Below, piece after piece: positions 1 to 9,694 of a stretch of DNA of 41,591 bases. Position numbers and translations under genes: made by a program. The notes below the pieces were generated by a model. That model ran no database searches, was not told the DNA's origin, and saw only the letters and a list, made by a program, of their open reading frames with translations. Origin of the DNA: an uncultured Pseudomonadota bacterium. GTDB lineage: Bacteria; Pseudomonadota; Gammaproteobacteria; Steroidobacterales; Steroidobacteraceae. Within the stretch, counting starts at the first letter, position 1; every line of letters starts with the position of its first letter. The stretch lies in the NCBI GenBank assembly GCA_902826575.1, contig CADEFJ010000007.1, positions 17,957-59,547 on the forward strand, in the 5' to 3' direction.

Positions 1-435
1 GACGAGTACGGCCTGGTCACCGAAGGCAGCCGCGCGCTGTCGGGCCAGACCATCGATGTGGCGCGCATCGTGCTTTCCTGGGACGACATCGAGGCGGGCC
101 TCGCGGGAGACGACGGCTACAACGTCGTCCTGCACGAGTTCGCGCATCACCTCGATCACGTGCTCGACGGCGCGCTCACCGATGGTGGCGCGCTCGCGCC
201 GGCCGCCGCGCGCTGGCATGCGACGCTGCAGGCCGAATACGATGCGCTGTGCGACGCCGTCGATCGCGACGAGGAAACACTGATCGACCCGTACGGTGCC
301 GAGGACCTGGTCGAATTCTTCGCCACCGCCACCGAAGTGTTCTTCGAGCGCGCCGCCGATTTCCGTGCCGCGCATCCGCGCTTGCACGCTGAACTGCGCG
401 GCTTCTACGGGCTGGATCCGGCCGACTGGCCCTGA
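1..435 (+). CDS. MtfA-like zinc peptidase, C-terminal part (5' end outside window)
   Basis: The reading frame is open from base 1, so the gene starts upstream of the window; 144 C-terminal residues are present. The zinc-binding motif HEFAHHLD (bases about 133-156) is an HExxH metallopeptidase signature in the context typical of the MtfA (DgsA anti-repressor, peptidase M90) family. A later acidic stretch with EDLVEFFATATEVFFE fits the family's second conserved block, which carries the third zinc ligand. In Enterobacteria MtfA binds the glucose repressor Mlc; whether an Mlc partner exists here cannot be seen. The last 31 bp overlap the 3' end of the convergent MFS gene. The family call is fairly secure; the regulatory role is only known from E. 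coli. Confidence 0.85.
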   Translation, partial: DEYGLVTEGSRALSGQTIDVARIVLSWDDIEAGLAGDDGYNVVLHEFAHHLDHVLDGALTDGGALAPAAARWHATLQAEYDALCDAVDRDEETLIDPYGAEDLVEFFATATEVFFERAADFRAAHPRLHAELRGFYGLDPADWP

Positions 436-1673
436 GGCACTTTCAACAGCAGCGCCCCGCCGATGACGAACAGCAGCGCGATCGAGAGCATCGCGAGCCG
501 TGAGTCACCACTCGCGAGCGCCACGGTGCCGGCGAGCAGCGGCCCCAGGATGGCGGCGGCCTTGCCCATCATGTTGTAGAAGCCGAAAAACTCGCCCGCC
601 CTGCCCGGCGGCACGAGCCGGCCGTAGAACGAGCGCGACAGCGACTGCACGCCGCCCTGCACGCAGCCGATCACGATCGCGAGCATGAAGAATTCCGCCT
701 CGGAACTCAGCCGGTAGGCGTACAGCGTGACACCGGTATAGACCGCGAGCGCAATCAGGATGCCGGTGCGTGCGCCGATGCGCGCCCCGAGCCAGCCGAA
801 GGCGAGCGCGGCCGGGAAGCCGACGAACTGCACGAGCAGCAACGCCTGGATCAGGCTCGCCTGCCGGAAACCGAGCGCGAGGCCGTAGTCGACGGCCATC
901 TTGATGATCGTGTTGACGCCGTCGATGTAGAACCAGTACGCGAGCAGGAACCACAGCATCGCGCGGTTCTCGCGCACGTGCGCGAAGGTGTGGCGCAGTT
1001 CGCGCCAGCCGGCCGACACGGCCGCGCGCATCGGCAGCGGGGTCGCGCCGGGCCGCTCGCGCACGAACAGAACCACCGGCAGCGTAAACACGAGCCACCA
1101 CACCGCGACGCTCAGGAATGACAGCTTCACGGCAATGCCCGCGTCGGCGATGCCGAACAGCTGCGGCTGCGACACCATCAGCGCATTCACCGCGAACAGC
1201 AAACCGCCACCGAGATAGCCGAGCGAGAAGCCGTAGCCCGACACGAGGTCGTATTCGGGCTCCTCGGCGACGTCGGTCAGCAACGAGTCGTAGAACTGGT
1301 TGCCGCCCCAGAAGCCGATCGAAGCCGCGCCATACAACAATGCTGCCGCGAACCACTCGCCCTGCCCGACCAGCGCGAGCGCCGCCGTCATGGCCGCGCC
1401 CAGCACCGTGAACATCGCCAGCAGCTTGACCCGCGCGCCGCTCTTGTCGGCGATCGCGCCGACGATCGGCGCGATCAGCGCGACGACCAGGCTCGTGACA
1501 CCGCTCGTGACCCCGAGGCGGAACGTGCTCTCGGTCGCCTCGACCCCGGCGTTCCAGTACTGCTTGAAGAAGAGTGGAAAGAATCCCGCCATGACGGTGG
1601 TGGCGAAGGCCGAATTCGCCCAGTCATAGAGCGCCCAGGAGACGACGGGCTTGCGGGTGAGAACCTTCGCCAT
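405..1673 (-). CDS. MFS transporter, UMF1/Atg22-like family
   Basis: A 422-residue integral membrane protein with about twelve hydrophobic segments. The N-terminus WALYDWANSAFATTVMAGFF is characteristic of the UMF1 (unknown major facilitator 1) / Atg22-like branch of the MFS; the YDWANSA motif is its hallmark. The substrate is unknown; fungal Atg22 exports amino acids from the vacuole, but this cannot be carried over. The ATG start is 25 bp downstream of prfC on the same strand, so the two may be cotranscribed. The 3' end overlaps the convergent MtfA-like gene by 31 bp. Length and membrane topology are normal and nothing looks broken. Confidence 0.88.
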   Translation of the reverse strand: MAKVLTRKPVVSWALYDWANSAFATTVMAGFFPLFFKQYWNAGVEATESTFRLGVTSGVTSLVVALIAPIVGAIADKSGARVKLLAMFTVLGAAMTAALALVGQGEWFAAALLYGAASIGFWGGNQFYDSLLTDVAEEPEYDLVSGYGFSLGYLGGGLLFAVNALMVSQPQLFGIADAGIAVKLSFLSVAVWWLVFTLPVVLFVRERPGATPLPMRAAVSAGWRELRHTFAHVRENRAMLWFLLAYWFYIDGVNTIIKMAVDYGLALGFRQASLIQALLLVQFVGFPAALAFGWLGARIGARTGILIALAVYTGVTLYAYRLSSEAEFFMLAIVIGCVQGGVQSLSRSFYGRLVPPGRAGEFFGFYNMMGKAAAILGPLLAGTVALASGDSRLAMLSIALLFVIGGALLLKVPQGQSAGSSP

Positions 1674-1698
1674 CGCGACAGGCTATCACCCGCGCCGA

Positions 1699-3300
1699 TC
1701 AGGCGGCGAGGTGTTCGCGCGTCTCGAGGAACTGGATGCCGGGCCAGCGCTCCTGCGTGAGCGACAGGTTCACCCGGGTCGGCGCGAGGTAGACGAGCGC
1801 ACCGGCGTGATCGAGCGCGAGGCTGTCATGGGCCTTGGCGCGGAACTCCTCCAGCCTGCGTTCGTCCTCCGCCACGATCCAGCGCGCCGTGTGCACGTTG
1901 ATCGGCTCGAAACTGCACTCGACGGCGTACTCATCCTGCAGGCGGAACTGCACCACTTCAAATTGCAACTGACCCACCGCCCCCAGGATCTGGTCGTTGT
2001 TGCGCAGGGGCCTGAAGAGCTGCGTGGCGCCCTCCTCGCACAACTGCGACAAACCCTTCGTGAGCGCCTTCATGCGCAGCGGATCCTTGAGCACGGCGCG
2101 ACGGAACATCTCCGGCGCGAAATTCGGGATCCCGGTGAACACGAGATGCTCGCCCTCGGTGAACGAGTCGCCGATATTGATCGTCCCGTGGTTGTGCAGG
2201 CCGATGATGTCACCGGCCCAGGCCTCCTCGGCCTGGCTGCGGTCCGCGGCGAGGAAAGTGAGCGCGTCGGCGATGCGCATCCCCTTGCCGAGGCGCACGT
2301 GGTGCAGGCGCATGCCGCGCACATAGCGACCCGAACACAAGCGCATGAAGGCGATACGGTCGCGATGCGCCGGATCCATGTTCGCCTGTATCTTGAAGAC
2401 GAAACCGGTCAGTGCCGGCTCCGCGGCCTGCACGAGCCGCTGCAGCGTCGGGCGCGGCAATGGCGACGGCGCATGCTCGACGAAGGTATCGAGCAGCTCC
2501 TCGACGCCGAAATTGCCGATCGCCGAACCGAAGAACACCGGCGACTGGCGGCCCGCCAGGTACAACGCCGGATCGAACGGCGTGCTCGCGCCGCGCACGA
2601 GCTCGACCTCGGCGTCGAAGCTTGCTGCCCGCTCGCCGAGGAACTCCCGGGCAGCGGCACTGTGCAGACCCTCGATCACCGTATTCTCGCCCACCCGCCC
2701 GCGCTCGCCGGCGTTGTAGGCGTAGATGCGATCCTCGATCAGGTGGTAGATGCCGACCAGCTCGCGGCCCATGCCGATCGGCCAGGTGATCGGCGTCGTC
2801 CCGATGCCGAGCACGCGCTCGATCTCATCGAGCAGGTCGATGGGCTCGCGCCCCTCGCGGTCGAGCTTGTTGATGAAGGTCATGATCGGCGTGTCACGCA
2901 GCCGGCAGACCTCCATCAGCTTGATCGTGCGCGCCTCGACGCCCTTGGCGCAGTCGATGACCATCAGCGCAGAGTCGACGGCGGTCAGCGTGCGGTAGGT
3001 GTCCTCGGAAAAATCCTCGTGGCCCGGCGTGTCGAGCAGGTTCACGACCCGGTCACGATACGGGAACTGCATGACCGACGACGTCACCGAAATGCCGCGC
3101 TGCTGCTCGAGGCGCATCCAGTCGGAGGTCGCGTGCCGGGCGGCCTTGCGGCCCTTCACGGTGCCCGCCATCTGGATCGCGCCGCCGAACAGCAGCAGCT
3201 TCTCGGTCAGGGTCGTTTTGCCGGCGTCGGGGTGGGAGATGATGGCGAAGGTGCGTCTTTTCCTGATCTCTTCGACAGTCAGGTCGTCTGGGTCGGCCAC
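1699..3300 (-). CDS. prfC: Peptide chain release factor 3 (RF3)
   Basis: RF3 is a translational GTPase that removes RF1/RF2 from the ribosome after termination. The 533-residue product has the complete G domain: G1 P-loop [12 protein letters not shown] near residue 24, the RGISVTSSV switch segment, G3 DTPGHEDF near residue 90 and G4 NKLDREG near residue 145. The domain II and C-terminal regions typical of RF3 follow ([11 protein letters not shown] near the C-terminal third). Length matches the family. The start is GTG, with a purine-rich GGTG element upstream. It lies 60 bp downstream of the metallo-hydrolase gene and 25 bp upstream of the MFS gene, all on the minus strand. Confidence 0.97.
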   Translation of the reverse strand: MADPDDLTVEEIRKRRTFAIISHPDAGKTTLTEKLLLFGGAIQMAGTVKGRKAARHATSDWMRLEQQRGISVTSSVMQFPYRDRVVNLLDTPGHEDFSEDTYRTLTAVDSALMVIDCAKGVEARTIKLMEVCRLRDTPIMTFINKLDREGREPIDLLDEIERVLGIGTTPITWPIGMGRELVGIYHLIEDRIYAYNAGERGRVGENTVIEGLHSAAAREFLGERAASFDAEVELVRGASTPFDPALYLAGRQSPVFFGSAIGNFGVEELLDTFVEHAPSPLPRPTLQRLVQAAEPALTGFVFKIQANMDPAHRDRIAFMRLCSGRYVRGMRLHHVRLGKGMRIADALTFLAADRSQAEEAWAGDIIGLHNHGTINIGDSFTEGEHLVFTGIPNFAPEMFRRAVLKDPLRMKALTKGLSQLCEEGATQLFRPLRNNDQILGAVGQLQFEVVQFRLQDEYAVECSFEPINVHTARWIVAEDERRLEEFRAKAHDSLALDHAGALVYLAPTRVNLSLTQERWPGIQFLETREHLAA

Positions 3301-3360
3301 TGAATCACCACGAATGACCCCTGTTTGGGGCGGCGCATGATAGCAAATCGACCTGCCGGC

Positions 3361-4419
3361 TCAGGCCGGGATGAAGCGGTAAACACCGTCCGCGCCAAGC
3401 TCGCGCTGCAGCCGGCCGCCGTGCCACAGCGCGTTGAGGTGGGCGATGGATTCGCCCATCGCAAAGGTGGTCTGGTGCAGGTCGAGCCTGCGGTGGAACA
3501 GCGCGGGCAGCAGCGAAGCGGCCGTCTGCGGCTCGCGCGCGCAGGCGTCGAGCACGACAGCGAGGCGCTCGTCGTGGTGAGCGACCAATTGCCCGATGCG
3601 CACATGCAGCCCGCGGAAGGGTTTGCCGTGCGAGGGCAGCACCAGCGTGTCGGCCGGCAACGCACGCATGCGCCCGATCGAGGCAAGGTACAGCGGCAAG
3701 GGATTCCCCTCGGGTTCGAGGTCGATCACGCTGACATTGGTGGAGATGCGCGGCAGCACCATATCGCCGCTGATCAGGATTCCGAGCGCCGGGCAGTGCA
3801 GCGAGATGTGCTCGGGCGCGTGCCCGTGGCCGGCGTGGCAGGTCCAGGTCTGCGCGCCGATGCGCAGCTCATCGCCGTCCATCAGCCGGCGGTAGCGCTC
3901 AGGCACCCGCGGCACCATGCTCGCGTAGTAGTTGCTGCGCTGGCGCACCTTGTCCACCGACTCGGGGTCGTTGAGACCGTGGCTCGCGAAGAAGGCGGCC
4001 GCGTTGTCGCCACCGAAACCGGTGGTGGACTGGCTCGCGAGCCGCGCGGCGCTGAAGTCGGTGGCGCTGATCCACAGCCGCACGCCGAAGCGCTCGGTGA
4101 GCCAGTGCGCGAGACCGATGTGATCCGGGTGCATGTGCGTGACGATCACGCGCAGCACCGGCAGTCCCTGCAACTCATTCGCAAACACCTGCTCCCAGGC
4201 GGCGCGGGTCGTGTCGTTCGCGATGCCGCAGTCGATCAGCGCCCAGCCCTCGCGGCCGCTTTCGGCATCACGGTCGCGCAGCAGCCAGAGGTTGATGTGG
4301 TTCAGCGCGAACGGCAACGGCATGCGCAGCCAGCGCACGCCGGGCGCGACTTCGAGCGTGCCGCCGAGGGCGGGCAGCTCGTCACCGAATGGATATTGCA
4401 GGCGGGACTCGTCGGTCAT
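3361..4419 (-). CDS. Metallo-beta-lactamase-fold hydrolase
   Basis: The 352-residue protein carries the class-defining zinc motif THMHPDHIG (His95, His97, Asp99, His100 from the ATG start). GHGHAPEH supplies a further zinc-ligand His and LISGDM the bridging Asp of the MBL fold. The C-terminal portion (VLPSHGKPFRGLHVRI, followed by a helical tail) resembles the MBL-fold hydrolases with a C-terminal winged-helix domain related to LACTB2, glyoxalase II and RNase Z. There is no signal peptide, so it is cytoplasmic. The substrate is not predictable. The gene is divergent from the ligase operon at 4551 and may share its 131-bp intergenic region. Confidence 0.88.
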   Translation of the reverse strand: MTDESRLQYPFGDELPALGGTLEVAPGVRWLRMPLPFALNHINLWLLRDRDAESGREGWALIDCGIANDTTRAAWEQVFANELQGLPVLRVIVTHMHPDHIGLAHWLTERFGVRLWISATDFSAARLASQSTTGFGGDNAAAFFASHGLNDPESVDKVRQRSNYYASMVPRVPERYRRLMDGDELRIGAQTWTCHAGHGHAPEHISLHCPALGILISGDMVLPRISTNVSVIDLEPEGNPLPLYLASIGRMRALPADTLVLPSHGKPFRGLHVRIGQLVAHHDERLAVVLDACAREPQTAASLLPALFHRRLDLHQTTFAMGESIAHLNALWHGGRLQRELGADGVYRFIPA

Positions 4420-4514
4420 GCGGGCGCTTTCAATGCACTCGGGGCAAGCATCGGGCCGGGCAGTGTAAGCCGACCACCAGGCGAGACGCAGTACCGCTTG
4501 CCCGATCCCGCCAT

Positions 4515-4543
4515 TTGATTTTCACCATTTGATGAAGTATCGT
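4515..4543 (+). promoter_or_regulatory. Candidate sigma70-type promoter of the ligase operon
   Basis: A TTGATT hexamer (4515-4520), a 17-bp spacer and TATCGT (4538-4543) each match four of six consensus positions. Transcription would begin at about 4550-4551, which is the ATG of the ligase, so the message would be leaderless or nearly so. The assignment is by eye. Confidence 0.4.
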
Positions 4544-4558
4544 TCACTACATGGTGAA
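4521..4558. promoter_or_regulatory. Tandem TTCA-N8-TGAA operators at the ligase promoter
   Basis: Two 16-bp inverted repeats of identical architecture lie 22 bp apart, two helical turns: TTCACCATTTGATGAA (4521-4536) and TTCACTACATGGTGAA (4543-4558). The second extends to a 20-bp palindrome (4541-4560) that includes the ligase ATG. The same pattern occurs at 15588-15603 by the TetR gene and, degenerate, at 14688-14703 by the second receptor. The binding protein is inferred to be the TetR regulator encoded at 14759-15541. Confidence 0.6.
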
Positions 4559-6110
4559 CGTTTGTGCCCCGTCGGCATTCGACCATCGGCTGGCGCTGAT
4601 ACCCGGCGTGATCGCCCAGCACGGCAAGTGGCAGCCGCGCAAACCGGCCATCGTCTGCGGCGCACGCAGCACATCCTGGGGGGAGCTGGACGCGGCCACG
4701 AATCGGGTCGCCAACGGACTGCTTGCCGCGGGCTGCCGGCCCGGGGACCGCCTCGCAGTTCTCATGCACGGCAGCGCCGAAATGGCGGAAATCATGTTCG
4801 GCGCAATGAAGGCCGGCATCTGCGTCGTTCCGCTCAACCTTTCGGTCTCCGACGCCGCGGTCGTGGCGATGATTGCGGATTGCAGGCCCACCGCCCTCGC
4901 GGCATCGGACGAGCAGTGTGCACGCGTGGATGCGCTGCCTGTTGCAGGCGTGAAGCTGAAGATCGGGGTGCGCGCACCCAACCGCAACTGGCAGCAGTAC
5001 GGCAGCTGGCTGGCGGATCACGCGCCCGCCGCACCAGGTTACGCGGTCGCGCCGGACGATCACTGCAACATCATCTACAGCTCCGGAACGACCAGCCTCC
5101 CGAAAGGGATCGTACATACGCATCGTTGTCGCTACGACACGGCCTTCGATCTCGGCCTCGCCCTGCGCTACCACAGCGGCGCGGTTGTCCTCAGCTCGCT
5201 CGGCCTTTACTCGAATATCAGCTGGGTTGCACTCCTGTGTACCGCGTTATGCGGGGCCACCCTGGTCCTGATGCCGCAGTTCAGTGCCGCGTCGCTTGCC
5301 GACCAGATCGAACGTCAGCGAGTCACGCACGCCGTTTTTGTCCCCTTGCAGCTGCAGCGGCTCCTCGACCTGGAGGGCGTGCGGAAGCGGGACTTCAGCT
5401 CCCTGCAGACCATCATGGTATGCGGCTCGCCGATGGGTGCCGCGCTGAAGGACGCGGTGCGCCGGCTGCTCGGCTGCGAAGTCATCGAGCTGTACGGGCT
5501 GACCGAGGGCCTGGTGACCACGCTTGCACCCGAAGACTTCGACCGCAAGCTCGCGTCGGTGGGCAAGCCGCTGCCGGGCATCGAGCTGAAACTCATCGAC
5601 GATGCGGATCGCGAAGTCGCGGCCGGGGAACCCGGCGAGATCTGCGGCACATCGCGGTTCCTGATGGCCGGCTACTTCAACCGGCCCGAAGCCACCGCGG
5701 AAGCGACCTGGATCAACAGCGATGGCGCGCGATGGTTGCGCACCGGCGACATCGGTCGGCTGGACGAGGACGGCTTCCTCTACATCGTCGATCGCAAGAA
5801 AGACATGATTCTCTCGGGCGGGCAGAACATCTATCCGGCCGACATCGAAGCAATCATCAGCCAACGCGACGACGTCGATGAGGTCGCCGTCATCGGCATG
5901 AAGAGCGAGCAGTGGGGCGAAACCCCGCTCGCCGTCGTGGTGCCGAAGGCGGGAGTCGAGCTTGACCCGCAGGCACTTGCGACATGGACCAATGAGCGGG
6001 TGGGCCGGCAGCAGCGGGTCAGCAATGTCGTGCTTCGGGCCGCCCTGCCCCGCAATCCCAACGGCAAGATCCTGAAGCGCGAGCTTCGGGACGAGTACGG
6101 CACGAAGTAA
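4551..6110 (+). CDS. AMP-forming acyl/aryl-CoA synthetase-like ligase
   Basis: A class I adenylate-forming enzyme (ANL superfamily) expected to activate a carboxylic acid to its acyl-CoA through an acyl-adenylate. The 519-residue product has the P-loop YSSGTTSLPKG near residue 180, the adenine-binding ELYGLTEG motif, the hinge TGDIGRLDEDGFLYIVDRKKD and the C-terminal catalytic lysine motif PNGKILKREL. These define a complete enzyme. No carrier or condensation domains are attached, so a CoA ligase is likelier than an NRPS module. The ATG at 4551 has no Shine-Dalgarno and an in-frame TGA lies at 4533, so translation is leaderless or starts at a downstream codon such as GTG 4554. It is the first gene of a four-gene operon with a receptor, permease and alcohol dehydrogenase. 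The acid substrate is unknown. Confidence 0.9.
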   Translation: MVNVCAPSAFDHRLALIPGVIAQHGKWQPRKPAIVCGARSTSWGELDAATNRVANGLLAAGCRPGDRLAVLMHGSAEMAEIMFGAMKAGICVVPLNLSVSDAAVVAMIADCRPTALAASDEQCARVDALPVAGVKLKIGVRAPNRNWQQYGSWLADHAPAAPGYAVAPDDHCNIIYSSGTTSLPKGIVHTHRCRYDTAFDLGLALRYHSGAVVLSSLGLYSNISWVALLCTALCGATLVLMPQFSAASLADQIERQRVTHAVFVPLQLQRLLDLEGVRKRDFSSLQTIMVCGSPMGAALKDAVRRLLGCEVIELYGLTEGLVTTLAPEDFDRKLASVGKPLPGIELKLIDDADREVAAGEPGEICGTSRFLMAGYFNRPEATAEATWINSDGARWLRTGDIGRLDEDGFLYIVDRKKDMILSGGQNIYPADIEAIISQRDDVDEVAVIGMKSEQWGETPLAVVVPKAGVELDPQALATWTNERVGRQQRVSNVVLRAALPRNPNGKILKRELRDEYGTK

Positions 6111-6128
6111 ACCACAGGGGAGTTCGCG

Positions 6129-8378
6129 ATGAATCAGGCAACATGGACACGCACGGCGGCCTGCGCGCTGCTGGCAGGGGCCGCATGCATGCAGGCCGAA
6201 GTCTCCCGCGCCCAGACCGCGGCCGCGGAACCGGTCCGGTCGGTCGGCCTGGAAGAAATCGTGGTCACGGCACGGCGGCGCGAGGAAGCCCTGCTGGACG
6301 TACCGATCGCGGTAAGCGTCATGTCCGGGACGCAGCTCGAACTGCGCGGTGCACCGGACTTCACCGATCTGCAGCGGAGCACGCCCAGCCTGACCCTGCA
6401 GGTGTCGCGCGGCACGAACTCGACGCTGACCTCATTCATACGGGGAGTAGGCCAGCAGGATCCCCTGTGGGGCTTCGAGCCCGGCGTGGGCCTGTACATC
6501 GACGATGTGTATGTGGCGCGCCCGCAAGGCGCCATCCTCGACATCCTCGATGTCGAGCGCATCGAGGTCCTGCGCGGCCCGCAGGGTACCCTCTACGGCC
6601 GCAACACGGTCGGCGGCGCCATCAAGTACGTGACGAAGCGCCTCGGCAGCGAACCCGAGCTCACGTTGCGCGCCGAGGCGGGCAACTACGACGAGCTGAA
6701 CGCGGTCGCCATCGGATCGGTACCGATCGGCGAGTCCCTCGCGATCGGCGGCGCAATCGGCCGCTACTCCCGCGACGGCTACGGCGAGAACCTGTTCAGC
6801 GGTGCGGACCATGGCCTCGCGAAGGACATCCTCACCGGCCGGGTGGCGCTCGAGTTCAGGCCGTCGGATGCCTGGTTCTTCCGCCTCAGCTACGACCGTC
6901 TGCGCGATACGTCGAATGTGTACCATGGACATCGTGAAGCTGCGGGTGTCGGCGCCGACTCCGCCGTGCTGCCCGATGTGTTCGATACACGCGCCGGACT
7001 CGGCGATGACGGCGAGGTGACGACCGAAGGCTACGCGCTGCTGGCCGAATGGCGCGTGTCCGATGCGCTGACGTTCAAGTCGATTTCCGCCTATCGCGAA
7101 GGCGAGACCGACACGATCGGCATCGATTTCGACGGCACGCCCGCGCCCGTGCTCGATATCCGCACGGCACCGAACGGCGGCTATGACGACGACCAGTTCT
7201 CGCAGGAGCTGCAGGCACTGCTCGAGTTCGACCGCTGGCAGGGCGTGATCGGCGTCTATTACCTGGACGCGATGGCGCTCGGCGGCTTCGACACGATGCT
7301 GGCGAATGCGGTACCCGGCCTCGGCCTCACGCAGCAGGTCAGCGGCCGTGTCGACACGGAAAGCTATGCGGCGTTCGCGGATGTCAACTTCGACATCACC
7401 GACCGGTTGAAGGCATCCGTCGGCGGGCGCTACACCAATGACGAGAAGGACGGGCAGGTGTTCAAGGCGAACTACCTCGGGCTCGGCAGTCCCTTGTCCG
7501 GTCGCGACGTGGCGCCGCTGCAGGTGCTCACGGACTATGAACGCACCAAGTCTTTCAGTGAGTTCACGCCGCGCGCGAGCCTGATGTTCGACATCTCTGC
7601 CGACATGAATGTCTATTTCTCCTACGGAAGGGGGTTCAAGTCCGGCGGCTTCGACATGCGCGGCGACGCGGTCGCCTACCCGGGCACCGTCGAGGGCTAC
7701 GACCCGGAGACCGTGGATTCCTACGAGCTCGGCATGAAGGCCAGCCTCTTCGGCAAGCGCCTCACTTTCTCCACCGCGATCTTCGACCAGGAGTACAAGA
7801 ACCAGCAGGTCACCACGCAGTTCCCCGCTCCGCCGCCCTCCCTCGTCGCGAGCGTGGTCGACAACGTGGGCAAGTCGCGCATCCGGGGCTTCGAGTTCGA
7901 AGGCATTGCGTTGCTTGCCGAGAGCCTGACCGCGAGGTTCAGCACGAGCTACCTGGACGCCGAGTTCCTCGAGTATTTCACCTACGATCCGGTGTCGGGA
8001 ACCACGATCGACGTCGCCGACCTGCGCAAGCTCCAGAACACGCCGGAGTGGATGGGGTTTCTCGGACTGACGTATCGCGTTCCGCTCGGGGCGGGCGCTC
8101 TCGCCATATCGGGTTCGGCTGCCTATCGCGACGGCGTGAACTTCTTTGAAACGCCCTCGCCCATCATCGACCAGGAGGCGTACACACTCTACGACGCGAG
8201 TGTCGTGTGGACTTCGGACAGCGACGCCTGGCGCCTCGGGGTCTACGGCAGGAATCTTGGCGACGAGCGTTACCGCACTGGCGGCTACTTCTTCCCCGGT
8301 GCGCTGTTCAACAACTCGCTGATCGGATTCTATGGCCCGCCGCGCACCGTGCGTGCCTCGATTCAGTATCGTTTCTGA
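6129..8378 (+). CDS. TonB-dependent outer-membrane receptor (ligase operon)
   Basis: A 749-residue receptor for active import across the outer membrane. It has an N-terminal signal peptide (hydrophobic stretch to about residue 28, ending SRAQ), then the LEEIVVTARRREE TonB-box region. The plug follows (VLRGPQGTLYGRNTVGGAIKYVTK), then a beta-barrel ending in a C-terminal Phe (IQYRF), as expected for BAM-dependent insertion. The start is supported by GGGGAG just upstream. It sits 18 bp after the ligase and 11 bp before the MFS gene. Receptors of this style often take up aromatic, terpenoid or other organic molecules as well as siderophores. The catabolic neighbours favour a carbon source here, but no ligand can be named. 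Confidence 0.94.
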   Translation: MNQATWTRTAACALLAGAACMQAEVSRAQTAAAEPVRSVGLEEIVVTARRREEALLDVPIAVSVMSGTQLELRGAPDFTDLQRSTPSLTLQVSRGTNSTLTSFIRGVGQQDPLWGFEPGVGLYIDDVYVARPQGAILDILDVERIEVLRGPQGTLYGRNTVGGAIKYVTKRLGSEPELTLRAEAGNYDELNAVAIGSVPIGESLAIGGAIGRYSRDGYGENLFSGADHGLAKDILTGRVALEFRPSDAWFFRLSYDRLRDTSNVYHGHREAAGVGADSAVLPDVFDTRAGLGDDGEVTTEGYALLAEWRVSDALTFKSISAYREGETDTIGIDFDGTPAPVLDIRTAPNGGYDDDQFSQELQALLEFDRWQGVIGVYYLDAMALGGFDTMLANAVPGLGLTQQVSGRVDTESYAAFADVNFDITDRLKASVGGRYTNDEKDGQVFKANYLGLGSPLSGRDVAPLQVLTDYERTKSFSEFTPRASLMFDISADMNVYFSYGRGFKSGGFDMRGDAVAYPGTVEGYDPETVDSYELGMKASLFGKRLTFSTAIFDQEYKNQQVTTQFPAPPPSLVASVVDNVGKSRIRGFEFEGIALLAESLTARFSTSYLDAEFLEYFTYDPVSGTTIDVADLRKLQNTPEWMGFLGLTYRVPLGAGALAISGSAAYRDGVNFFETPSPIIDQEAYTLYDASVVWTSDSDAWRLGVYGRNLGDERYRTGGYFFPGALFNNSLIGFYGPPRTVRASIQYRF

Positions 8379-8389
8379 CACGCAAAGCC

Positions 8390-9694
8390 GTGGCCATCAC
8401 TGACCCGCAGCAGCGCAATGCGCGCTACGCGCTCGCCGTGCTGTTCGGCGTGAACCTGATGAACTTCTTCGACCGCCAGGTTGCAGGCGCGCTCGGTGAG
8501 CCGATACGCATCGAGTTCGGGCTGAACGACACTCAGCTCGGACTCGTCGCCACGGTGTTCACGCTCGTCTACGCATTCGCCGGCGTGCCCATCGGGCGGT
8601 TGACGGACACATGGTCGCGCACCCGTCTCATCGGACTTGGCGTCACTGTCTGGAGTCTGTTCACCGCAGCGTCGGGCTTTGCCTGGAACTTCACATCGTT
8701 CCTGCTCACGCGCATCGGTGTCGGCATTGGCGAGGCCGGCTGCGCGCCGGCGAGCCAGTCGCTGATCGGCGATCTGTATCCGCCGCAGCGGCGTGCCCGT
8801 GCCATGGCGATTTTCATGCTGGGCCTGCCACTCGGATTGTTCGCGGCCTACCTGTTGAGCGGCGCGATCGGGGAGGCCTGGGGCTGGCGGGCTGCGTTCT
8901 TCGTGGCCTGCGCACCCGGACTCGTGCTTGCCGTGCTGGCGTTCTACATCCGCGAGCCGGCGCGCGGCGCGACGGAGCACGTCGCCGCGGCCGCTCACGG
9001 TCGATCGCCTTATGCGTCCGTGCTGCGTATCCCGACGATGTGGTGGATCATCCTCTCGGGACTGCTGTTCAACTTCAACATGTATGCCGTGAACACGTTC
9101 CAGACTCCGTTCCTGCAGCGCTTCCACGGGTTGGGTCTGCAGCAGGCCAACAACCTGTCGGCGGTCTCATTGGGGCTCGCCGGCGTCGTCGGTCTGCTGC
9201 TGGGCGGCTGGTTCGGCGATCGTTTGCGGCGCTTTCCGACCGGGCGGCTGGCGCTTGCGGCGGCGGCACTCGCCGCGGCTGCGCCATTCGTTTTCTTCGC
9301 ACTGCAGCGCCCCTCAGGCAGCGTCGCGGGCTTCACGATCTGCATGTCGGTCGCGACGGCATTCACCTTTGTCTATTACTCGACCGTGTACAGCGCGATC
9401 CAGGACGTCGTTGCGCCGCAGTTGCGCGGCACGGCAGTGGCACTCTATTTCGTTGCGATGTACGTACTGGGCGCCAGTTTCGGCTCGACGCTGATGGGTG
9501 CATTGAGCGACCACTTCGCGTCGCAGGCGATGCACGCCGCCAGCGCGACCGAGATGCTGCCGCAGTTCCGCGCGAGCGGCCTGCACACTGCGATGTACGT
9601 CATCCCGGCACTGGCGATCCTGTGTTCATTGTCACTGTGGGCCGCGGCGCGCACCGTGGCGGCCGACATGCTGCGCATGAACAACCGGCCATGA
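8390..9694 (+). CDS. MFS permease, spinster-like
   Basis: A 434-residue permease with about twelve transmembrane segments. MFS motif A is represented by GRLTDTWSRTRLIG in loop 2-3, and NFFDRQ in TM1 plus RIGVGIGEAG in TM4 are typical of the spinster-related branch. The GTG at 8390 is preferred because it begins just before the first conserved segment and 11 bp after the receptor stop. An upstream start would read through the receptor's 3' end. The Shine-Dalgarno is weak, so expression may depend on translational coupling. Its place between an outer-membrane receptor and a dehydrogenase suggests the inner-membrane step of uptake, though export of a product is possible. Confidence 0.87.
   Translation: MAITDPQQRNARYALAVLFGVNLMNFFDRQVAGALGEPIRIEFGLNDTQLGLVATVFTLVYAFAGVPIGRLTDTWSRTRLIGLGVTVWSLFTAASGFAWNFTSFLLTRIGVGIGEAGCAPASQSLIGDLYPPQRRARAMAIFMLGLPLGLFAAYLLSGAIGEAWGWRAAFFVACAPGLVLAVLAFYIREPARGATEHVAAAAHGRSPYASVLRIPTMWWIILSGLLFNFNMYAVNTFQTPFLQRFHGLGLQQANNLSAVSLGLAGVVGLLLGGWFGDRLRRFPTGRLALAAAALAAAAPFVFFALQRPSGSVAGFTICMSVATAFTFVYYSTVYSAIQDVVAPQLRGTAVALYFVAMYVLGASFGSTLMGALSDHFASQAMHAASATEMLPQFRASGLHTAMYVIPALAILCSLSLWAAARTVAADMLRMNNRP

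Noticed and set aside
1651-3303. Plus-strand 550-codon open frame
   Set aside because: It is antisense to prfC, whose product has all GTPase motifs; the open frame reflects high GC at codon third positions.
6432-8381. Minus-strand 649-codon open frame
   Set aside because: It is antisense to the first TonB receptor, with low-complexity Arg/Ala/Val/Glu-rich translation and no recognisable domain.
8207-9694. Longer start for the spinster-like permease
   Set aside because: The extra residues are translated from the receptor's 3' end in another frame and do not look like a permease N-terminus.
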